From contig NC_045130.1 of the NCBI RefSeq assembly GCF_007655135.1, positions 32,360,605-32,424,604 of the forward strand: DNA of 64,000 nt. The letters are read 5' to 3'. This stretch comes from Punica granatum (Eukaryota > Streptophyta > Magnoliopsida > Myrtales > Lythraceae). Below, piece by piece: positions 57,588-64,000 of this stretch (its first letter is position 1; every line of letters starts with the position of its first letter). Under the pieces are notes generated by a model. That model saw only the letters and a program-made list of their open reading frames with translations, was not told where the DNA came from and did no database searches. The translations under genes and the position numbers were made by a program.

Positions 57588-60500
57588 CTATTTGGAGGCT
57601 TCAAGCATACCGGCTATACTTCGGCAAACATGAAGTTTCTCCCTAGCGAGAGGTTTTGTCATCATATCAGCTCCATTCTCATCAGTGTGCACTTTGTCTA
57701 GCTTCACCAGCTTGGACTCCAACACATCTCTAATCCAATGAAACTTGATATCGATATGCTTCGACCTCGAATGGAAAGTGGGATTCTTGCAAAGATGAAT
57801 GGCGCTTTGACTATCACAGTGTAGAACATACCTTTCTTGCTTCAAGCTCAACTCCTGCAAAAACTTTTGCAACCACAACATCTCCTTGCAACCTTCGGTC
57901 ACCGCAATGTATTCGGCTTCCGTTGTAGACAAAGCGATGCACTTTTGAAGCCTTGACTGCCATGAGATAGCTCCCCCTGCAAAAGTCATCAAGTATCCCG
58001 AAGTGGATTTCCGGGAATCGATATCTCCTGCCATATCTGCATCCGTGTAGCCCTCTAACTCCGGCTTACCAGTGCCAAAGTGTAAACACACCTTGGATGT
58101 TCCTCTGAGATACCTCAGGATCCATTTAACCGCATTCCAATGCTCTTTCCCCGGATTGGAGAGAAAACGACTTACCACACCAACAGAATGAGCAATATCT
58201 GGCCTTGTACAGACCATGGCATACATTAAACTTCCTACAGCTGATGAGTAAGGAACTTTCTTCATCTCTTCTTTCTCCTTCTCACTTGTAGGACATTGCT
58301 TCGAGCTAAGTTTGAAATGAGAAGCAAGTGGTGATGAAACTGGTTTAGCATTACCCATGTTGAACCGATCCAAAATCTTCTCGATGTACTTCTCTTGAGA
58401 AAGCCAAAGTTTTCCACTTGATCTGTCACGAGAAATATGCATCCCAAGGATCTGCTTTGCCGGTCCCAAATCCTTCATGGCAAAGGACTTGTTGAGCTCC
58501 TTCTTCAACTCTGTAATCTTGCTCATATCATGACCAACAAGTAGCATATCATCCACATATAACAGTAAAATGATAAAGTCACCATTCGAGAATTGTTTCA
58601 CGAACACACAATGATCTGAAATTGTCCGTGTGTAGCCATGGCTCAACATGAAAGAGTCAAACTTTTTATACCACTGCCGAGGTGCATGCTTAAGCCCATA
58701 CAAGCTCTTCCTCAGCCTGCACACCAAATGCTCCTTACCTTTAACTCGGAATCCTTCAGGCTGCTCCATATATATTTCTTCCTCCAAGTCACCATGTAGG
58801 AAGGCTGTTTTTACATCGAGCTGCTCGATCTCCAAATTTAGACTAGCTGCCAGTGCGAGAACAACTCGGATCGATGACATCTTGACAACGGGCGAGAAGA
58901 TCTCCTCGAAGTCAACTCCTTTCTTCTGGTTGAAACCTTTCACTACCAGTCGAGCTTTGTATCGAGGTCGCGAGTTCTCTGTCTTCAACCTGTAGACCCA
59001 TTTGTTCTTCAATGCTCTCTTACCTTGCGGTAGCTTCACTAGGTCATACGTGTGATTTTCAGACAAGGAGTTCATCTCCTCATTCATCGCCTTCAACCAG
59101 TGCTCCTTGTACTCATGTGCCACAGCTTCATCATAGCACTCAGGTTCTCCCCCGTCAGTCAGTAGCACATATTCATGAGGCGGATATCTTGTAGATGATC
59201 GTCTTATTCTATCAGATTGTCTAGGTAGATCTGCAGGCTCTAACTGTAACTGCGAGCCTGTATCATCCGTAGTCACATCATCATCTACCTGAGGAATCTC
59301 ACCCCCAGTCGTGGTTTCTTCATACTCACCAGGTACCTCTTCCATTGGATGCTCTACATCAACCGGTACAGGAATAGAGATCTCGTGAGGATTGCCTACA
59401 CTGGCCTTCTCTAACTTTTGCAAATCCTCGATTGTCTGGTCCTCAAAGAAGACAACATCCCTGCTCCTGATGATCTTCTTGCTATCAGGGTCCCAAAGCC
59501 TGTACCCGAACTCTTCATGTGCATAACCCAAGAAGATGCATTGTTTTGCCTTGGCATCAAGTTTTGATCTTTCATCTCGAGGAATGTGAACAGATGCCCT
59601 GCACCCGAATACTCTGAGATGCTTGTATGATACTTTCTTGCCGGTCCACACCTGCTGGGGTACATCTCAATCAAGTGCAACTGACGGTGTAAGATTAATA
59701 AGATCAACCGCTGACCTCATTGCCTCGCCCCAGAAAGGCTTAGACAGTTTCGCTTGAGAAAGCATACAACGAACTCTCTCAACAATTGTGCGGTTCATCC
59801 TCTCTGCAAGCCCGTTCTGTTGTGGTGTCTTCTGTACCGTCTTCTCAAGTTTGATACCGTGAGTCCTGCAATAGTTCTCGAAAGGACCTCTATACTCACC
59901 ACCATTATCAGCTCTGACACATTTCAGCTTCATGCATGTTTCTCTTTCCACTGCTACATGGAAGTTCTTGAAAATTTCAGTCACCTGATCTTTAGTTCTC
60001 ATAGGGTAAGCCCAAACTTTCCTGGTGTGATCATCTATAAATGTCACAAAATAGAGAGCACCACCAAGAGATCTATCCGACATAAAACAAACATCTGTAT
60101 GCACAAGATCAAGTATATGATGGCATCTAGAGGGACGACTTCTAACAAAAGAAACTCTCCTCTGCTTACCAGCTAAACAGTGATCACAAGTGCTCAAGTG
60201 CATACCTTTAACGGGCAAAGACTGCTTTCTAGCAAGAATTTGAATACCTTTCTCGCTGATATGTCCGAGTCTCCTGTGCCATAGCTCGATAGGATAATCC
60301 TCAGCAACATTAACCTGACCGGAATTGTGTTTGGCACGCAGCCTGTAGAGAGTGTCGGTCTTCTGACCCCGTGCCACAATCAACGAACCCTTGGAGAGCT
60401 TCCATCTCCCATTGCTAAATTCGTTACTGTAGCCTTCATCATCAAGCTGACCCGTCGAGATTAGGTTAAAGCGAATTTCTGGAACATGCCTCACCTTCTT

Positions 60501-61556
60501 CAAAAACAACTTGCAGCCAAGCTCGGTCTCTAGACAGACATCACCAATACCGACAATCTTGCATGATTGTCCATTCCCCATTCTCACATAACCATAGTCC
60601 CCGGTAGTGTAAGATGAAAAGAAATCCCGATGAGGAGTGACATGAAACGAGGCACCTGTATCTGCAACCCAGGTAGAGTCCTGACATGTGAAATTCACAT
60701 AAGCTTCATCACAAATGATGTAGGTCTCTCCATCACATGCCACTGCTGTAGTGCCTTCTTCCTTCTTGCTCTCACCGTTGCCATTCTGATTTTTCTTCAG
60801 AGCTCTACACTCCCTTTTGTAGTGTCCCTCTTTTCCACAGTGATAGCAAGTGACCACTTTCCTCGTCTTCGACTTTGATCTGCCCCTCGATTTGCCACGT
60901 GAGTTACTATGCTTGGAAGAGAAATTTCTGCTTTGACTTCTCCCCCGTTGTTCAGTAACCAAAGCTTCAGACTGAATGGAAATTCCCGTGCCTTTCCTTC
61001 TAGTCTCCTCATTAAATAAACTGTCTGTCACCGTAGCCAACGATAGCTTCCCGTTTGGCGCAGAATTGCTTAATGCAACCACAAGTGTGTCCCAATTATC
61101 CGGTAGAGTCCCTAAAAGTAGACAAGCCTGCAACTCATCGGGTAATATTATCTCCAGGTTCGTCAACTGGTTAATAATATCCTGGAAATTACTCATGTGC
61201 GCAGCCATATCACCTCCATCCTGAAAACGAAGATGAACCAGCTTGTTCACGAGGAATGCTTTATTTTGCGGTGTCTTCCTCGCATAGAGATTTGTCAATT
61301 TATCCCACAAAACTTTTGCATTTGTCTCCTGAGCAACATGATGATAAATACTATTGTCTATCCACTGCCGAATCAAACCAATAGTCTTCCGATTTGTGCG
61401 TTCCCAAGCCTTGTCATCCTTATCTTTGGGTTTCGCGGAATCCCCTTCAATAGGATCGTACAAATCCCTGCAAAATAGAAGATCCTCCATCCGAGACTTC
61501 CATATAGAGTAGTTGGTTGCATTCAACTTGAACATGGATCCTGTAGACTCCTCCAT
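57588..61556 (-). pseudogene. copia-2 gag-pol polyprotein with one in-frame stop
   Basis: Read leftward from ATG 61,556: gag with the UBN2-type fold (61,500-61,000), zinc knuckle CYHCGKEGHYKREC (about 60,835), protease ADTGASFH (about 60,655), pre-integrase zinc region (LWHRRLGH, CDHCLAGKQ), integrase core with all three acidic residues (HTDVCF, RADNGGEY, NGLAERMN), RT with YVDDMLLVG (about 58,550) and RNase H (ALSTTEAEYIA, about 57,915). A single TGA at 59,667-59,669 (plus coordinates) separates 629 and 687 codons, between integrase and RT; otherwise the frame is undamaged. In life the polyprotein is cleaved by its own protease. The stop may be a real nonsense mutation or a sequence error. 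Confidence 0.9.
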
Positions 61557-61597
61557 CTCGAAAACACCGAAAAAACTCAAACTTTTCTAACCCGAAT

Positions 61598-61608
61598 CTC
61601 TGATACCA
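61598..61608 (-). other. Primer-binding site of copia-2
   Basis: TGGTATCAGAG on the minus strand, complementary to initiator tRNA-Met, two bases from the 5' LTR. Confidence 0.9.
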
Positions 61609-61610
61609 CT

Positions 61611-62284
61611 TGTTGGGGTTAGGGATGTACTCAACCAAACAATAACGCAGCGATTAATCTTCCTCCCCTTCTAGTGTAATCGAGATAGGAACTAATCAAA
61701 TCAACCAACAAGCAGTAAAGTAAAACAACACCAAGAATTTTACGTGGAAAACCCCAATGTGGGGAAAAACCACGGGACCAACTCCGAATCAACGATCCAC
61801 TATGAAGGTTATACAATGTCTTTCATCAAGGGTAAACCCTTGGATCACCAAACTCAAGAGAAACACTCTCTTGGATCACCCAAATACCAAATTCGTCACC
61901 CACACCGGGTGGTTCACAAAATCAGCTGAAACAGCACCTACAGAGCTCGAATAGAAATTCTGACCGTTCAGAAGTTAGCCCCACGTGTTGTGAAGCTGCT
62001 GTCAAAATTTCGTCCCAATCGGAGTTCGTTTGATGTCCCGATCGAGGTTTGATCTCCAGCTGCGCGCTGCCACTGTTAAGCAGAATTCTCCTCTGCTCTT
62101 CCTCTGTTCTGCTGTCTCTTCAAATCTGCAGCTCCGTTCTTCTGCTGTTCTCTGCTGCCATATATATATATATATGCTGAAATATAAACCCTAACAAAAC
62201 TGGGTTCTTGGGCCTATTAAAGCCCGATAAAAGCCCAATACAATTTGAGCCCAACTTCCTCCAAATTGGAGGGATAGCCCAACA
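61611..62284 (-). repeat. 5' LTR of copia-2 (right on plus strand)
   Basis: 674 bp from TGTTGGGGTTAGG to GGATAGCCCAACA; no difference from 56,899-57,572 found by eye. Would contain the element promoter. Confidence 0.95.
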
Positions 62285-62289
62285 GTAGG

Positions 62290-63480
62290 ATGTTTCAGAA
62301 TCTTAACCAAATAGTTTATTTGATTTTTGTTTAGTTCTAAAGTCGTCATTAATTACATTTCACTTCTCAAGAGCCACATTCGAAGGCTGGTGGCTCTTCC
62401 ATCAGTCTATTCTTAGTTTGATCGAGCTTTGCAAATTTAGATCGGGTCAGGTTTATAACCAGTTGAAAACATAAAATTCATGACACATACAGTCGGAACA
62501 GATATTCTTTTTGGACCTTTCTTTTTCTTTGATCATCTTTTTTCTTCCTTGATATCGTAGTTGATGTTGGTAGCTTATCACAGATAACAGACTTTCGCTT
62601 TCTGATTTCTTGCAATTCAGATTTCTCTTTTTGCCAAAGATAATGAGTAGCAGCAACCATTCCAAGGAAGGAATAAACCGATTATAAATCCACACAACCA
62701 AGTCTTTTTATCGCGGAGGAGAGTGATCCATCGACCAAAAGAACCGATTATTATCAAGATAATGTTTTTGCAGTGCAACATTCTCTCACAAGCTGGCTGA
62801 GATATACATACATAATATCCTATTTCAATATATCATTTCGGTTCTTTCAAGCTTTAGACACTAGTTCACATGACCTAGAAAAGGGTTCCTTTGCTGCTGC
62901 AAGAAGCAAATAGACTACAGTAGACCGCGTGTTGTCGAGGCTTTTAGATCCCTTGGACCTGCAGGTCTTAAAGGGGGACTTTCATTGAGGGATAATTACT
63001 AACATAACATGTGTTCTTCTAACAAGCTCGAACACGTCACGGCTCTGCTATACTCATTTGTAAAAGGCGTTAAGATCGTAAATCAACTGCGCCGTGACAG
63101 GTCATTCACTTGTCAATTCTCTTCTGAGTCACATTCATACCGTCTAACTGCTTGTGCTATCTTAAAACCGTATTCATTATTGATTTTGGTGGACAGTCGT
63201 GGTGATGCTCGATTGCATACAGAAACTTATTTCCTACGCATTATAGAACTTATCATGGATTTTCCATCTCACCCAAACCGAAAACCGAAACAAAATAAAC
63301 CAGTTCTTTTCTTTCGGTTTTTCAGGAGAGTGAAGAGAAGAGGGCCCGCACTTCCTAACAGAAATACATAACTGATTACAGTTTATAAATCCTCTTCTCC
63401 ATTCCTCTTCTCCACTCCATTCAGGAGAATCTCCCTCTCTCTCTCTCTGCCCCTCTCTCGAAATACAAGACAGGCTTCGA
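62290..63480. repeat. Repeated upstream block of the coiled-coil family, copy 3
   Basis: 62,460-63,380 matches 52,613-53,617; the TATA box (TTTATAAATC) is at 63,382 and a CT-rich leader follows. The poly-G tract and the right arm of the 14-bp inverted repeat are absent. 62,290-62,450 shows nothing recognisable. No gene. Confidence 0.7.
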
Positions 63481-63489
63481 AATAAGAGT

Positions 63490-64000
63490 TAAACATCAAA
63501 CTGAAGAGCTGATCGCCAACGAATATCCCAATCTTCGTGAAGTGATTAAAGATCAACTCCGGGGATCAGAACACCACGTCGAGCGCAGAGGATCATGTCC
63601 TCTGTGACCAGCAAAAGCCTGGGAGAACTAAGCGATTCTGAGGAAGCCAAATCTTTCTACTTTGCCGTATAGAAGCACTGAAGATGGGCCGAGAAGACAC
63701 GAGGAGGAGACTCATGCGTCGGTATGAAGCCCGGAGAACCGAGGACACAATCGAGGCCCTGCAAGACAAGGCCAGAATGCTCGAAATGGAAAGAGAATGT
63801 ACGGTGACTGAGCTCCTGTTAGTGATGATAGACAGAGAGATTGCGCTAGATGTTGAAAAGGATCTGCGCAAAGAGTATTCCAAAGGCAGGAATATCAGTT
63901 ACATGAGAAGATGGTTCATGGAAAAACTAAGTACTGAGTGTGATGAGTCGGAAGAGGAGGTCCCTGATGTATCAGACCAGTTGAGGCGAAAAGCACCGGA
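63490..64000 (+). pseudogene. Coiled-coil family member, start codon lost, cut by window end
   Basis: It aligns with the first 170 codons of the 297-aa gene. The start-codon position reads AAG (GAAGAGCTGATC), a deletion and frameshifts follow near 63,575 and 63,665, and from 63,684 (ATG GGC CGA) a frame stays open to the window edge. That frame carries TEDTIEALQDKARMLEMERE and YMRRWFMEKLSTECDESEEE. The 5' defects are of the same kind as in the copy at 55,591. The 3' half lies outside the window. Confidence 0.68.

Larger units (their letters stand above)
56899..62284 (-). mobile_element. Ty1/copia retrotransposon copia-2, young, nearly complete
   Basis: A 5,386-bp element in minus orientation, flanked by GTAGG (56,894-56,898 and 62,285-62,289). 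Both LTRs are 674 bp and show no difference in a base-by-base reading, so insertion was recent. Primer-binding site and polypurine tract are in place. The polyprotein frame is open over nearly 4 kb except for one TGA. It disrupts the spacer between two copies of the coiled-coil family. Confidence 0.97.

Noticed and set aside
1..64000. tRNA, rRNA or organelle-derived inserts
   Set aside because: No cloverleaf with both pol III boxes apart from the SINE, and no rRNA or plastid-like coding block was seen; a tRNAscan or BLAST run would settle it.

Overview
The window is nuclear DNA from a flowering plant, most likely a eudicot. The evidence is spliced genes with GT..AG introns, a DYW-class pentatricopeptide-repeat (PPR) gene, a plant-type 2-oxoglutarate/Fe(II) dioxygenase (2OGD) with the usual four-exon layout, and plant retrotransposons and Mutator-like elements. 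The species cannot be fixed from sequence alone. About two thirds of the window is transposable elements or their duplicated flanks.

Layout. 1-12,718: a scrambled block of two Mutator-like element (MULE) remnants around a decayed, 3'-truncated Athila-type Ty3/gypsy element; that element holds a solo LTR, and the second MULE remnant holds a LINE fragment. 12,710-22,635: unit 1 of a tandem segmental duplication, with two small DNA transposons, a SINE and a broken 2OGD pseudogene. 22,641-27,868: an old Ty1/copia element (copia-1) with its own internal solo LTR. 27,869-43,311: unit 2 of the duplication, with a 5.94-kb MULE that has both termini and a 9-bp target duplication, the same two small DNA transposons, and an intact four-exon 2OGD gene (41,297-43,101). 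43,307-45,640: further shortened copies of the unit that lack the MULE and copia insertions, so they serve as empty sites. 45,640-47,480: sparse DNA ending in a CT/AG-rich promoter-like region. 47,487-49,631: an intronless DYW-type PPR gene. 50,180-64,000: a small tandem family of helical, coiled-coil-like proteins that I cannot name (one divergent 408-aa gene, one intact 297-aa gene, one truncated copy, and two copies that lost the start codon), interrupted at 56,899-62,284 by a very young Ty1/copia element (copia-2) whose two LTRs look identical.

Intact cellular genes are few: the 2OGD at 41.3-43.1 kb (specialised metabolism), the PPR gene (organellar RNA editing) and one or two members of the coiled-coil family (role unknown). 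No operon-like cooperation is expected. Order of events inferred from shared and empty sites: MULE insertion, duplication of the MULE-2OGD unit, copia-1 insertion next to the first 2OGD copy, loss of exon 1 and other parts from that copy, and, most recently, copia-2 insertion into the coiled-coil gene cluster.
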